From: Kiritimatiellia bacterium
GTDB taxonomy: Bacteria; Verrucomicrobiota; Kiritimatiellia; CAIVKH01
Direction of reading: 5' to 3'
DNA length: 64,000 bases
Assembly (NCBI GenBank): GCA_027493775.1
Contig: JAOSKE010000003.1
Coordinates: 803,609-867,608, forward strand
This document shows, in pieces, positions 20,718 to 30,323 of this stretch (positions are counted from its first letter, which is position 1; each line of letters begins with the position of its first letter). The notes beneath the pieces are model-generated. The model made no database searches. It saw nothing but the letters and a program-made list of their open reading frames with translations, and was not told the DNA's origin. The translations under genes and the position numbers were made by a program.

Positions 20718-21845
20718 CGCAAGCGAGAGCGAATGAGCCTTACACCATTTTTAAGGACACTCACAAGCCTATTCGCATCTTCCTCGGCGCTAAATCGCCC
20801 CCAACTGATTCGCACAGCAGCGCGGCGCGCGCCGTCAATCCACCCCATCTCGCGCAAAACATGGGATGGCTCGGAGGATCCCGAAGCGCATGCGCTGCCG
20901 GATGAACAACAGACATCATCCAGATCAAGCTGCGCCAGCATCACGTCCGTATTGATTTCCCGGAACAAGCAACAGCGTTGTGTTCGGCAACCGATCAAGG
21001 TTCTCTCCGACAATCACACACTCCGGCAACGCCGCGTGGATTCCCCGCTCCACGATCTCTCGCAAATTGCGCAGATGCCGCACCGTGGACTCGCCGACCC
21101 TCTGCGTGGCGACGCCAAACCCAACGACTGCCGGAACATTTTCGGTTCCTGCCCGCCATCCGTTTTCTTGTCCGCCCCCGCTTAATAGAGGATTGCGCGG
21201 AATTTCGCGCCGCGCCACAACCGCCCCCGCCCCCTTCGGCCCGTGCATTTTGTGGGCGCAACAGGTTAGAATATCCACGCCGAGGTTCGCGAACGAAACA
21301 GGAATCCGCCCCACCGCCTGCGCTGCATCGGTATGCACCGGAACTCCCACTGCGCGCGCGGCGGCAACAACATCGAGAAGCGGATGCACGACCCCGGTTT
21401 CATTGTTTGCCAGCATCACGCTGACAAGCGCAGTATCCTGCGAAAGAGAGGCGCGCAAAACATCCAGATCAAGGGTCCCGTCGCGGTTAGCCGGAATCCG
21501 CGTGACGCAATGCCCCTCTTTTTCCAATGCAGCGAACGGTTCCAATACAGAAGCGTGCTCCACCGCGCTGCAAATCCAGTGCCGCCGATCGGGATGCCAC
21601 ATTCGCGCCAAGTGAATTGCCGTCGCATTCGCCTCAGTGCCGCCCGAAGTAAAAATTACCTCGTCTTCACGCGATCCAAGAAAAGACGCAACCCGCTCCC
21701 TGGCCTCGCTGACCGCCAGCGACGCCCCACGCGCGGGCGTGTAAGGGGAGGAAGGATTGAAGAATTTTTCTTCAAAATAGGGACGCATCGCCGCCCAAAC
21801 CGTCGGATCAATTGGCGACGTCGCGTTGTTGTCCGCATAAATCAT
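20714..21845 (-). CDS. Cysteine desulfurase (IscS/NifS class V aminotransferase), one frameshift
   Basis: PLP enzyme that moves sulfur from cysteine to Fe-S clusters or tRNA thiolation partners. Seen: MIYADNNATSPIDP, FTSGGTEANATAIH, VMLANNETGVVHPL, VHTDAAQAVGRI, the PLP lysine in CCAHKMHGPKGAGAVV, and the catalytic Cys loop CCSSGSACASGSSEPSHVL. The loop lies in a second frame; one surplus base at about 20963-20973 restores LPNTTLLLFREINTDVML. IscS- versus NifS-type cannot be separated. Its position between mnmG and a phosphatase fits a role in tRNA thiolation, but that is inference. Confidence 0.9.
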
Positions 21846-22021
21846 TCGGCGAACATATCCGAGAAATCGCAGTTGTTGAACAAAAGACGTGAAAAAGGCT
21901 GAGATTTAATTGCGAATTCCGGCGTTTCGCGGTGATAGTGCCGGAGAAGACCCCGTGCGCACATGCGACAGAATAACACAGTCGTTCTTGCCAAAACCCC
22001 CAAAGGAGCACTCAAAATCGG

Positions 22022-23999
22022 TTATATTAAGCGATTAAGTCGCTCAACCCAAACGGTTAAGATCGCAACATCTGCCGGATTTACGCCTGGAATTCGAGAG
22101 GCCTGGCCCAGCGTTTCCGGGCGGACTTTGCTGAGCTTTTCGCGGGCCTCGAAGCGGAGCGCGGTGAGTTGGCGATAATCTATTAAGCTCGGAATTTTGA
22201 CCGACTCCAACTTGGCCGATTGCCGAATCTTTTGCAGTTCACGCGCGATATACCCCTCGTATTTTGCGGCGATTTCAATCTGCTCGGCAACCGATGCCGC
22301 TGTTTCAATCCCATACACTTCAATGTCTTGCATGGTTTCATCTGGACGCTTAAGTCGCTGCCAAAGGGAAATTCCGTCTTTGAACGTTGTACGCAAATAA
22401 GCTTCCTTTGCCGCAATTTCCCGCTGCAAGCCCGCAATATGGTCCAAGCGGGCCTGACTCACAATGCCAAGCTCCCGCGCGATTTCATCCATACGCAAAA
22501 TTGCGTTATCCTGGCGAAGAACCAACCGATGCTCGGCGCGCGAAGTGAACATCCGGTACGGCTCATCAACCCCCTTGGTCACAAGGTCGTCAATCATCAC
22601 ACCGAGATAAGAGTTGCTGCGGCTGAACAAAATCGGCGCCTCACCACGAACCTTTCGGGCGGCGTTCACTCCGGCAACAAACCCCTGCCCCGCCGCCTCT
22701 TCGTAGCCAGTGGTTCCGTTAATTTGCCCCGCAAGAAAAAGACCATCAATCAGCATTGACTCAAGCGATGCGTGTAATTGAGTCGGATCGCAGTAGTCGT
22801 ATTCAATTGCATATCCGGGCTTTAGAAATTGCGCCGAACCAAGCCCAGGTATGCTTCTAATCATTTCCAGTTGAACATCTTCTGGAAGGCTGTTTGAAGT
22901 TCCGTTCGGATATATTTCGACCGAATTCCGCCCCTCCGGCTCAATAAATATATGGTGCGAATTGTGGTGACCGAACTTGACGATCTTGTCCTCGATAGAT
23001 GGACAATAACGCACGCCAGTGCCCTCGATCATCCCCCCATAAAGAGCACTGTCGCCAAGGTGTCGGCGAATGATGTCGTGGGTTTTTTCTGTTGTGTGCG
23101 TGACCCAGCACGTCATCTGCCCCCACCCCGCCATCCACGGGCGAAGCGGCGAGGCGTCTGGCGGAAGCCGCGCAATCTCGCGCCACCCGCAGGAAGAGGA
23201 TTCCGGAAAACCTGCGGAGTGTTCCACGTGGAACAATTTTGCACCGCCCTTTGGTTTTTCGTTGGAATGTTCCACGTGGAACATTCCCTCGCGCTCCCGT
23301 TCCGCGTCCCAGGAAAGAAACGGCGGAGGGTCTTCGCCGTATTGCACATCCATTTTGCTGTAGTCGAGGCTATCTTTGTGAAGTCTTGGCGGTGTGCCGG
23401 TTTTTAGCCGGCCCATCCTGAATCCGGCGTCATTTAGCGATATTCCAAGCGCCGCGGCTGATTTCTCACCAATTCTGCCGCCCGCCCAATTCTTTTTTTC
23501 CTACATGGATTTTGCCGCCAAGAAATGTGCCTGTCGCCAAAACAACTGCTTTTGAGCCGATTGGTGAGCCATCTTCGAGAAGTATTCCTTTAACCCGGCC
23601 ATTTCGCAGGATTAGGTTCGATGCGGTTGATTCAATGATATGTAGGCCGGGGGTGTTGGCAATTACGTGTTGAATCCGTATTGGAAACCATTCCTTGTCA
23701 CATTGTAGGCGGGTTGCGCGTACGGCGGGGCCTTTGCGGCTGTTCAGGGTCCGATATTGGATCCCCGTATAATCGGCGTTCTTTGCCATTTCTCCACCAA
23801 GCGCGTCTAGCTCCTTCAAAATGTGGGACTTGCCGATGCCGCCAATGGATGGATTGCAGGACATTCTGCCAATGGCGGTGCGCTCCATAGAGACCATTGC
23901 CGTGCGACACCCCATACGCGCCGCAGCAAGCGCGGCCTCGTAGCCGGCGTGGCCGCCGCCGATGACGACGATGTCGTATTCTTTCTCTGGATGGGTCAT
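22022..23999 (-). CDS. mnmG: tRNA uridine-5-carboxymethylaminomethyl modification enzyme MnmG, one frameshift, with inserted segment
   Basis: FAD-dependent partner of MnmE in making cmnm5U34. Motifs: [111 protein letters not shown]. One surplus base at CCC 23481-23483 breaks the frame after GKKELGG. Between PPPFLSW and CWVTHT, where E. coli has about 23 residues, there are about 75. The extra part contains FHVEH twice, each encoded by a perfect parS palindrome. The gene is followed upstream in the array of minus-strand genes by mnmE, its functional partner. Confidence 0.95.
23220..23235. promoter_or_regulatory. parS: parS centromere site 1 inside mnmG
   Basis: TGTTCCACGTGGAACA is a perfect 16-base palindrome and matches the ParB-binding consensus TGTTNCACGTGNAACA at every fixed position. 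It lies in the inserted part of mnmG and is read there as FHVEH. Confidence 0.9.
23268..23283. promoter_or_regulatory. parS: parS centromere site 2 inside mnmG
   Basis: Second identical TGTTCCACGTGGAACA, 48 bases from the first, with the palindrome extended three further bases on each side (GAA...TTC). The 48-base phase keeps both in the mnmG frame and again encodes FHVEH. Confidence 0.9.
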
Positions 24000-24138
24000 T
24001 GCGCTCGGTTGCGATCAGTCGGATTTTTCTTCATTCATCGCTATCGGCATGGGTGGCTGAGCCGAGTCGGTGAAGCTCGGGGCAGAGTGTACCGCATACC
24101 GCCCGCCAGTCAATCTGGCCCTGCGGCAGAGGGGCAAT

Positions 24139-25494
24139 TTATTTGCCTATGCAGAACCGGCTGAACACCGCGTCCAGAAGGGAGTCGTGATAGACCCGTC
24201 CATTGATCAGTCCTATGGTCTCCACGGCCTCGCGCAGTTGTGCGGCAATGAGGTCGAGAGGGGGTAGGGCGGCGCTGTCTTCCAGTTGCTTAAGCGCGTC
24301 CATTGCGCGGCGCTTTGCTTCGAGAAGTAGGGCCCGATGTCGCTCGGAAATCACAGCGTGTTGGGTGGAGCGGGGGACCCCGGAGTCGAGCCTACTTACA
24401 ACCTCCGCGCGCAGTTTGTCCAATCCAATAAGCTTTGTCGAGGATGTATAAATAATTGAATCCCAACGTGTTGCGCCAATATCACTTTTGTTTCCCACAA
24501 TGATGGTTTTCTTAGGATCAAGGCGGGAGAGGGTGGCTAAATCGTCTGCATCCGGCCCAGTTGAGGCGTCCACGATGTAGAGGCAAAGGTCGGCAGAGGA
24601 CAGTTCTTGTTCGGCGCGGCGGATGCCTTCGCGCTCAATGTCGCTGTCCGTTTCGCGGATACCTGCGGTGTCAATCAATACCAACGGGTAGCCGCCGACG
24701 ACGAGTGTTTCTTCGATGGTGTCGCGGGTGGTGCCGGGTTGGGGGGAGACGATGGCGCGGGCGCGTCCGAGCAATGCGTTCATCAGGGTGGACTTGCCGA
24801 CATTTGGCTTGCCAGCAATGACGACGGTTGCGCCTTCTCTTAAAAGGTGTCCTTCCGTCCAGCCCGCCAACAGCGCATCTACATCTTTAAGGGCCTCACG
24901 CAGCTCCGCCACGACGGGGTCGAGGACGTTTTCGGGAATTTCCTGGTCGGAGAAGTCCAGGGTGGCCTCTATATTGCCCGCGACGAAGAGCATTTTGTCG
25001 TAAAGCGCGTTGATTCGGGAGGAGAGTGCGCCTTCCAGTTGTTCCAGCGCCGCAACAGCGGCGCGATCGGAGCGGGCGCGAATGAGGTCCAGCACGGCTT
25101 CGGCTTGGGCCAGATCAAGGCGTCCGTTTAGAAACGCGCGTTTTGTAAATTCGCCTGGCTCGGCCGCGCGGGCACCAGCGGATAACACGCGCTGTAAGAC
25201 ACGGCGGGCGACAACCGGCCCGCCGTGTCCCTGGATTTCGGCAGTATCTTCGCGCGTATAGCTGTGCGGTGCGCGCATAATGAGAAGCAGCGCTTCGTCA
25301 ATCGCGGAGCCATCCGCATCGCGCACGGTTCCGTATGCAAAGGTTCCGCCCGCCCGCTTAGAGGGCAGTGGGGTGGGGCAGGTGAACACTTCGTCGGCGA
25401 TTTCAAAGCAACGCGGCCCGGAAATCCGGATGATCGCAACGCCGCCCTCACCGGGGGCGGTCGCAATGGCGGCAATGGTGTCGGCGTCAGACAT
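24139..25494 (-). CDS. mnmE: tRNA modification GTPase MnmE
   Basis: 451 residues, intact. Order: N-terminal folate-binding domain (DTIAAIATAPGEGGVAIIRI), helical domain, inserted G domain from about residue 215, and the C-terminal catalytic CIGK. G motifs: GKPNVGKSTLMNALLG (G1), GTTRDTIEE (G2), DTAGIRETD (G3), NKSD (G4). It works with MnmG on the wobble uridine of certain tRNAs. It lies 139 bases upstream of mnmG on the same strand. Confidence 0.97.
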   Translation of the reverse strand: MSDADTIAAIATAPGEGGVAIIRISGPRCFEIADEVFTCPTPLPSKRAGGTFAYGTVRDADGSAIDEALLLIMRAPHSYTREDTAEIQGHGGPVVARRVLQRVLSAGARAAEPGEFTKRAFLNGRLDLAQAEAVLDLIRARSDRAAVAALEQLEGALSSRINALYDKMLFVAGNIEATLDFSDQEIPENVLDPVVAELREALKDVDALLAGWTEGHLLREGATVVIAGKPNVGKSTLMNALLGRARAIVSPQPGTTRDTIEETLVVGGYPLVLIDTAGIRETDSDIEREGIRRAEQELSSADLCLYIVDASTGPDADDLATLSRLDPKKTIIVGNKSDIGATRWDSIIYTSSTKLIGLDKLRAEVVSRLDSGVPRSTQHAVISERHRALLLEAKRRAMDALKQLEDSAALPPLDLIAAQLREAVETIGLINGRVYHDSLLDAVFSRFCIGK

Positions 25495-25678
25495 GGGCGG
25501 AATTTTAGCAGAACCGAGTGACGTTTGCGATGAGGGAGTTGAGGAGGTTCGTGGACTTTATTAAAAAAGTTGACTCCGGCATGGCGCGATCAAAATTTCG
25601 TCGCGTCCTGATTGGCGTGTTGCGCAGTTGCGGTATATTGAGGCATGATTGTTGGATTCGGGTACAAAGAGGTGCGCA

Positions 25679-25870
25679 ATGAAGTATGCGGTTAGCGTGG
25701 AGCAGGGGGAGGGCGGGTATGTGGCTTCTTGCGAGGAGCTGGGGCTTAGCACCACGGGGTTAAGCTCCGCGAATGCGCTGGATGCGATGAGGGATGAAAT
25801 CCGCTACCGCTTGGAGTTGTGCCCATGTTCGAGCGTGTCGGACGATTACGTCCAACTGGTGGAGCAGTAG
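25679..25870 (+). CDS. Small HicB-like domain protein
   Basis: 63 residues, MKYAVSVEQGEGGYVASCEE then GLSTTGLSSANALDAMRDEI: the alpha/beta fold of HicB-like or DUF1902 proteins, without a DNA-binding tail. AGAGG seven bases before the ATG at 25679 supports this start over the longer frame. No HicA partner is adjacent. It sits 97 bases before rplM on the same strand. Confidence 0.6.
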   Translation: MKYAVSVEQGEGGYVASCEELGLSTTGLSSANALDAMRDEIRYRLELCPCSSVSDDYVQLVEQ

Positions 25871-25967
25871 CAGTCGCCAGCTCGGGCGATTTAATTCGTG
25901 GACTGCTGTTGACAGGTGCGCAGCGGTTCCGCTACCTTGCGCGACTTTGTTTGTTAAAAGGACTGGA

Positions 25968-26396
25968 ATGAAGACGACTACAGTACATCCGGACGAAGTG
26001 AGCCGGAAATGGTTTCTTGTGGACGCGGCTGATAAACCGGCCGGCCGTCTGGCGGTGCGCATCGCTGAGGTATTGCGCGGCAAGGATCTCCCGACCTACA
26101 CGCCCCATGTGGACATGGGCAGTTTCGTGGTTGTGGTGAACGCGGAAAAGATCAAGCTCTCGGGCAGCAAAGATGAGCAGAAGCTGTACAAGGACTTCTC
26201 GGGTTTTCCGGGCGGCCTGAAACAGCGGACGGCGAAGACGATTCGGGAGAAAGACCCCGGTCGCATCATCACGCAGGCGGTGAAGGGCATGATGCCGCGC
26301 AACAAATTGTCGCGCACGCGCCTGACCCGCTTGAAGGTGTACGCGGGCGAGCAACATCCGCACACGGCGCAGAACCCCGAAGCGTTGGCTTTTTAA
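25968..26396 (+). CDS. rplM: 50S ribosomal protein L13
   Basis: 142 residues: RKWFLVDAADKPAGRLAVRI, GKDLPTYTPHVDMGSFVVVV, GMMPRNKLSRTRLTRLKVY, and the typical ending YAGEQHPHTAQNPEAL. The ATG at 25968 follows an AAGGA-type site. It is cotranscribed with rpsI, 11 bases downstream. Confidence 0.97.
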   Translation: MKTTTVHPDEVSRKWFLVDAADKPAGRLAVRIAEVLRGKDLPTYTPHVDMGSFVVVVNAEKIKLSGSKDEQKLYKDFSGFPGGLKQRTAKTIREKDPGRIITQAVKGMMPRNKLSRTRLTRLKVYAGEQHPHTAQNPEALAF

Positions 26397-26407
26397 AGGA
26401 ATAAGCA

Positions 26408-26806
26408 GTGGCAACAAAAACTCTCGAATACGCGGCAACCGGCCGCCGCAAAACATCCGTTGCGCGTGTGCGCCTGACTGCAGGCGGCGGCAAGGTGACG
26501 GTGAACGGCCGCGATGTGAATGAATTTTTCCCGGTGGAATCGCTCCGCAGTTTGCTGGGCCAGCCTTTTCAGGCGACGAGCACGGAGCAAAAATATGATG
26601 TGGTTGCCTCGGTGAACGGTGGCGGTCCGACCGGTCAGGCGGGCGCGATTCGTCATGGCATCGCGCGTGCGCTCTCGCTGGCGGATGCGAATCTCCGCGC
26701 ACCGCTGAAGGCTGCGGGCCTGCTTACGCGCGATCCGCGTATGAAGGAGCGCAAGAAGTCCGGTCAGCCGGGCGCCCGCAAGCGGTTCCAGTTCTCGAAG
26801 CGCTAA
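26408..26806 (+). CDS. rpsI: 30S ribosomal protein S9
   Basis: 132 residues starting at GTG 26408, preceded by AAAGGAATAAGCA. Family marks: [54 protein letters not shown] and the invariant QFSKR end, which reaches into the ribosomal P site. Confidence 0.97.
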   Translation: MATKTLEYAATGRRKTSVARVRLTAGGGKVTVNGRDVNEFFPVESLRSLLGQPFQATSTEQKYDVVASVNGGGPTGQAGAIRHGIARALSLADANLRAPLKAAGLLTRDPRMKERKKSGQPGARKRFQFSKR

Positions 26807-26825
26807 TCGCGCTTGTCAGCTTGTC

Positions 26826-26867
26826 GAAAAGCCCCGAAGGTCTCCGGACGTTCGGGGCTTTTCTTTC
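26826..26867 (+). terminator. Rho-independent terminator after rpsI
   Basis: GAAAAGCCCCGAA (26826-26838) pairs with TTCGGGGCTTTTC (26851-26863), followed by a T-rich stretch. It ends rplM-rpsI just before argJ. Confidence 0.85.
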
Positions 26868-26879
26868 GGAAAAATACAA

Positions 26880-28109
26880 ATGAAAATTAAACTGATTGAC
26901 GATGTTGTTCTGCCCGCCGGATTCACAGCGGCGGGAATCGCCGCCGGGATTAAGCGCAGCGGGAAAAAGGATTTAATGCTTCTCGCGAGCGACCGCCCCG
27001 CTGCGTGCGCCGGGGTTTTCACAACGAATCAGGTCTGCGCCGCGCCGGTGAAACTGGATCGCGAAGTGGCGAAACGCGGCAAGGCGCGCGCGATCATCGT
27101 GAACAGCGGCAACGCAAACGCCTGCACCGGCGCGCGGGGAATGCGCGATGCGAAGGCAATGGCCGCGCGTACGGCTCGCCTGCTCAAAATCAACGCAAAC
27201 GAAGTCCTCGTCTGCTCCACCGGCGCGATTGGGAAGCCGATGCCAATGAATACGATTCTTGCGGGAATCGAAAGCATCGTCCCCCAAGCGGCCGTCAACG
27301 GCGGGCCCGATGCCGCCATGGCGATTATGACAACGGACACACGCAAAAAGACCGCGACAACGACGCTGACGATTGACGGAAAGAAAGTGACGCTGGCGGG
27401 CTTTGCTAAGGGCGCGGGAATGATTGAGCCAAACATGGCGACGATGTTGGGCTTCATGCTGACAGATGCGGCGGTGGATCAACGCTCCCTGCAGCGGGCG
27501 TTGAAAGAAGCGGTGGACACGAGCTTTAATCGCGTGTCGGTGGATGGCGATATGTCCACGAATGACACGTGTCTGTTGCTGGCAAATGGAGCGGCGGAAA
27601 ACAAACCGCTTTCACCAAAGCACAAGGATTGGGCGAAGTTTCAGTCCGCGCTTTCGGCAATCGCCTTGGACCTCGCGAAAAAAATCGCGGGTGATGGCGA
27701 AGGCGCGACAAAACTCGTCACCGTCCGGGTCGAAGGTGCGCGCAGTGTCGCGGATGCCGACGCCGCCGCGCGGGCGGTTGCGAATTCGCTGTTGGTGAAA
27801 ACCTGTTGGAATGGCGATTATCCGAATTGGGGCCGAATTATGGACGCGCTAGGCTATTCTCCAGCGAAGGTGGACGAGGCGAAGGTCGAAATCCTTTACG
27901 GCACACTCGCGGCCGTGCGGCGCGGGGTTGCGACGAAGACCTCCATCGCCTCGCTGAGCGAGGTGCAGAAGCGGCGGGAATTTACGATTACCATTCGACT
28001 GCATCTTGGAAAAGCACAGGCCGAAGTGTACACCTGTGACTGTTCCGAGGAATATGTGAGAATCAACGTGGACTACATCAAGATGCCCGACGGGCAGGAA
28101 CCCACCTGA
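26880..28109 (+). CDS. argJ: Bifunctional ornithine acetyltransferase/N-acetylglutamate synthase
   Basis: ArgJ recycles the acetyl group in arginine synthesis and may also make N-acetylglutamate. 409 residues, intact. Seen: GFTAAGIAAGIKRSGKKDL, CAGVFTTNQVCAAPV, VNSGNANACTGARG, CSTGAIGKPMPM, and the autocleavage site KGAGMIEPNMATML, whose Thr becomes the N-terminal nucleophile of the beta chain. Near the C-terminus is VKTCWNGDYPNWGRIMDALGY. The last about 50 residues, from RREFTITIRLHLG, form the usual ArgJ tail. First of argJ-argB-argD. Confidence 0.97.
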   Translation: MKIKLIDDVVLPAGFTAAGIAAGIKRSGKKDLMLLASDRPAACAGVFTTNQVCAAPVKLDREVAKRGKARAIIVNSGNANACTGARGMRDAKAMAARTARLLKINANEVLVCSTGAIGKPMPMNTILAGIESIVPQAAVNGGPDAAMAIMTTDTRKKTATTTLTIDGKKVTLAGFAKGAGMIEPNMATMLGFMLTDAAVDQRSLQRALKEAVDTSFNRVSVDGDMSTNDTCLLLANGAAENKPLSPKHKDWAKFQSALSAIALDLAKKIAGDGEGATKLVTVRVEGARSVADADAAARAVANSLLVKTCWNGDYPNWGRIMDALGYSPAKVDEAKVEILYGTLAAVRRGVATKTSIASLSEVQKRREFTITIRLHLGKAQAEVYTCDCSEEYVRINVDYIKMPDGQEPT

Positions 28110-28128
28110 CGGATACCAAAGGAGCCGC

Positions 28129-29010
28129 ATGCAAGAACTCATCCAAAAGGCAAACGTGCTGATCGAGGCTCTGCCGCACATCCAAAAGTTTCGCGGCGAA
28201 ATCATCGTCGTAAAAATCGGCGGCAGCACGATGGAGGAGAAAAACGGCATCGAGAAGGTGCTGCTCGACATCGCGTTCATGGCGTGCGTGGGATTGCGCC
28301 CGGTGGTGGTGCATGGCGGAGGAAAGGCTATTTCGCGCGCGATGAAGGAGAAAGGTCTGCCCGCAAAATTTGTGAAGGGCCTTCGCGTGACCGACGAGGC
28401 GGCGGCAAACGTGGTCGAGCAGGTGTTGAACCGCGAGGTGAATCCACACATCGTGCACACACTCGAAAAGCTCGGTTGCACCGCGCGCGGAATTCATGGC
28501 GAGGATATTCTCGATGTGGAGAAGCTTACCGAGGTTGACCAGGAGACGGGCGACACGCTGGATTGGGGATACGTCGGAAATGTCGTCGAGGTGGACGATG
28601 ATCCGATACTGGCCTATCTGCACTCGCAGATTGTCCCGGTGATCACCCCGCTGGGGTGGGGGCCGGATGAGCAGGTGTACAACATCAATGCGGATGACGC
28701 TGCGTCCGCGATTGCGCAGGCATTGAAGGCGCGGAAGCTGGTTTATCTTTCGGATGTCCCCGGCCTGTTGCGCAATCCCGAAGACAAAACGACCTTGATC
28801 TCGACACTAAAAATTGCGGATGTCGAAAAATTGATCGGGCTGGGCGTAATTTCCGGCGGAATGATTCCGAAGGTGCAAGGCTCCGTTCGCGCGATCAAGG
28901 CGGGTGTGCGCAAGGTTCACTTTATTGACGCGGCGATGCCGCATTCTCTGCTCCTGGAGCTGTTCACGGATAAAGGTGTGGGAACGGAGATTGTTAAAGA
29001 AGTAGGATAG
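28129..29010 (+). CDS. argB: Acetylglutamate kinase
   Basis: 293 residues, intact. The substrate loops are IIVVKIGGSTMEEKNG and PVVVHGGGKAISRAM; the nucleotide part has NINADDAASAIAQALKA and LVYLSDVPGLL. GMIPKVQGSVRAIKAGVRKVH resembles the arginine-sensitive group, which also carries the N-terminal helix seen here (MQELIQKANVLIEALPHIQKF). Feedback inhibition by arginine is therefore likely. AAAGGAG lies just before the ATG. Confidence 0.96.
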   Translation: MQELIQKANVLIEALPHIQKFRGEIIVVKIGGSTMEEKNGIEKVLLDIAFMACVGLRPVVVHGGGKAISRAMKEKGLPAKFVKGLRVTDEAAANVVEQVLNREVNPHIVHTLEKLGCTARGIHGEDILDVEKLTEVDQETGDTLDWGYVGNVVEVDDDPILAYLHSQIVPVITPLGWGPDEQVYNINADDAASAIAQALKARKLVYLSDVPGLLRNPEDKTTLISTLKIADVEKLIGLGVISGGMIPKVQGSVRAIKAGVRKVHFIDAAMPHSLLLELFTDKGVGTEIVKEVG

Positions 29011-29018
29011 GCCGCGAA

Positions 29019-30215
29019 ATGACAAACACAACCGACCCCGTTCAGCTCCACAAACAATTCATCGTCAACACCTACGCGCCGAACCTCCTGCTGACGCGCG
29101 GAAAAGGGTGTAGGGTTTGGGACGCCGATGGCCGCTCCTATCTCGATTTTCTTGCCGGCATCGCCGTGGCGCAGGTGGGGCACTGTCATCCGAAACTCGT
29201 CGCGGCAATTCAGAAACAAGTTGCGACACTGATGCACGTTTCCAATCTGTATTACACAGAGAATGGGCCGAAACTCGCGGCAAAGCTCGTTGAAAAATTT
29301 GGCGTTCCCGGACGCGTGTTCTTCTGCAACTCTGGCGCGGAAGCGAACGAGGGCTTGATCAAACTCGCGCGGCTCTGGGGCAATACCAACGGTGGCCGCT
29401 ACGAGATCATCACAATGCGAAACTCGTTTCACGGCCGCACGCTGGCCGCGATCACCGCGACGGGGCAGACGAAGTATCAAAAAGGCTTTGAACCGCTGCC
29501 GCAGGGTTTTGTTTATGCCGACTACAACAACCTTGAATCCGTCCGCGCCGCGATAACGGACAAAACCGCCGCGATCTTGGTCGAGGCCATTCAGGGCGAG
29601 GGCGGGGTTGTGCCCGCAACGCCGGAGTTTTTGAGGGGGTTGCGCGAGCTGTGCAACGAAAAGAATTTGCTGTTGCTATTCGATGAAGTGCAATGCGGGA
29701 TGGGCCGTACTGGTTCATGGTTTGGGTTCCAGTCGTACGGTGTTCAAGCCGATGCCTGCTCGCTCGCAAAGGGGCTGGGCGGCGGATTGCCGATCGGCGC
29801 GTTTATCGCGGGGCCGAAGGTATCCGAGGTTCTGCATCCGGGTCAGCACGCCAGCACGTTTGGCGGAAACCCCGTCACATGCGCCGCGGCGCTTGCGGTG
29901 ATTGATATCATCGAGAAGGAGCGTCTACTGGATAATGTGGCGCGGGTGGGCGAGACGTTGCAGAATGAGCTGCGCGCACTGCAGGCGGAGCATCCCTGGA
30001 TCGTGGAGGTGCGCGGCCGCGGGCTGATGCTCGGGGTTGTCCTGAATCATCCGGCGAAGAGATTTGAGAAGGAGCTGCTCGCGAAGGGATTGATCGCAAT
30101 TGCGACTGCGGATAATGTGATCCGCATGTTGCCGCCCCTGAATATCACGCCCGCTGATGCGCGCGAAGCGCTGCGAATTTTTGCGGATGTCGCCGCCGCG
30201 CACATTTCCGAATGA
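29019..30215 (+). CDS. argD: Acetylornithine aminotransferase
   Basis: 398 residues, class III PLP aminotransferase. Seen: GKGCRVWDADGRSYLDFLAG, FFCNSGAEANEGLIKLAR, NSFHGRTLAAITATGQ, LVEAIQGEGGVVPA, LLFDEVQCGMGRTG, and the PLP lysine in SLAKGLGGGLPIGAF. It lies 8 bases after argB. The cluster lacks argC and argF in this window. Confidence 0.95.
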   Translation: MTNTTDPVQLHKQFIVNTYAPNLLLTRGKGCRVWDADGRSYLDFLAGIAVAQVGHCHPKLVAAIQKQVATLMHVSNLYYTENGPKLAAKLVEKFGVPGRVFFCNSGAEANEGLIKLARLWGNTNGGRYEIITMRNSFHGRTLAAITATGQTKYQKGFEPLPQGFVYADYNNLESVRAAITDKTAAILVEAIQGEGGVVPATPEFLRGLRELCNEKNLLLLFDEVQCGMGRTGSWFGFQSYGVQADACSLAKGLGGGLPIGAFIAGPKVSEVLHPGQHASTFGGNPVTCAAALAVIDIIEKERLLDNVARVGETLQNELRALQAEHPWIVEVRGRGLMLGVVLNHPAKRFEKELLAKGLIAIATADNVIRMLPPLNITPADAREALRIFADVAAAHISE

Positions 30216-30323
30216 TTAAGCTGGCGGAGATCTTGCGTATATATTAAGGTCAGAGAATCGAGTGGCCATTGAATCTTGATGAGGAATGACCGGTAGCGGT
30301 ATTGAGTGCCTGAACCGGAGGCT

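Noticed and set aside
23113..23363. FHVEH repeats in MnmG as a protein-level metal-binding motif
   Set aside because: The underlying DNA is an exact parS palindrome twice, with identical codons, so selection on DNA explains the repeat better.
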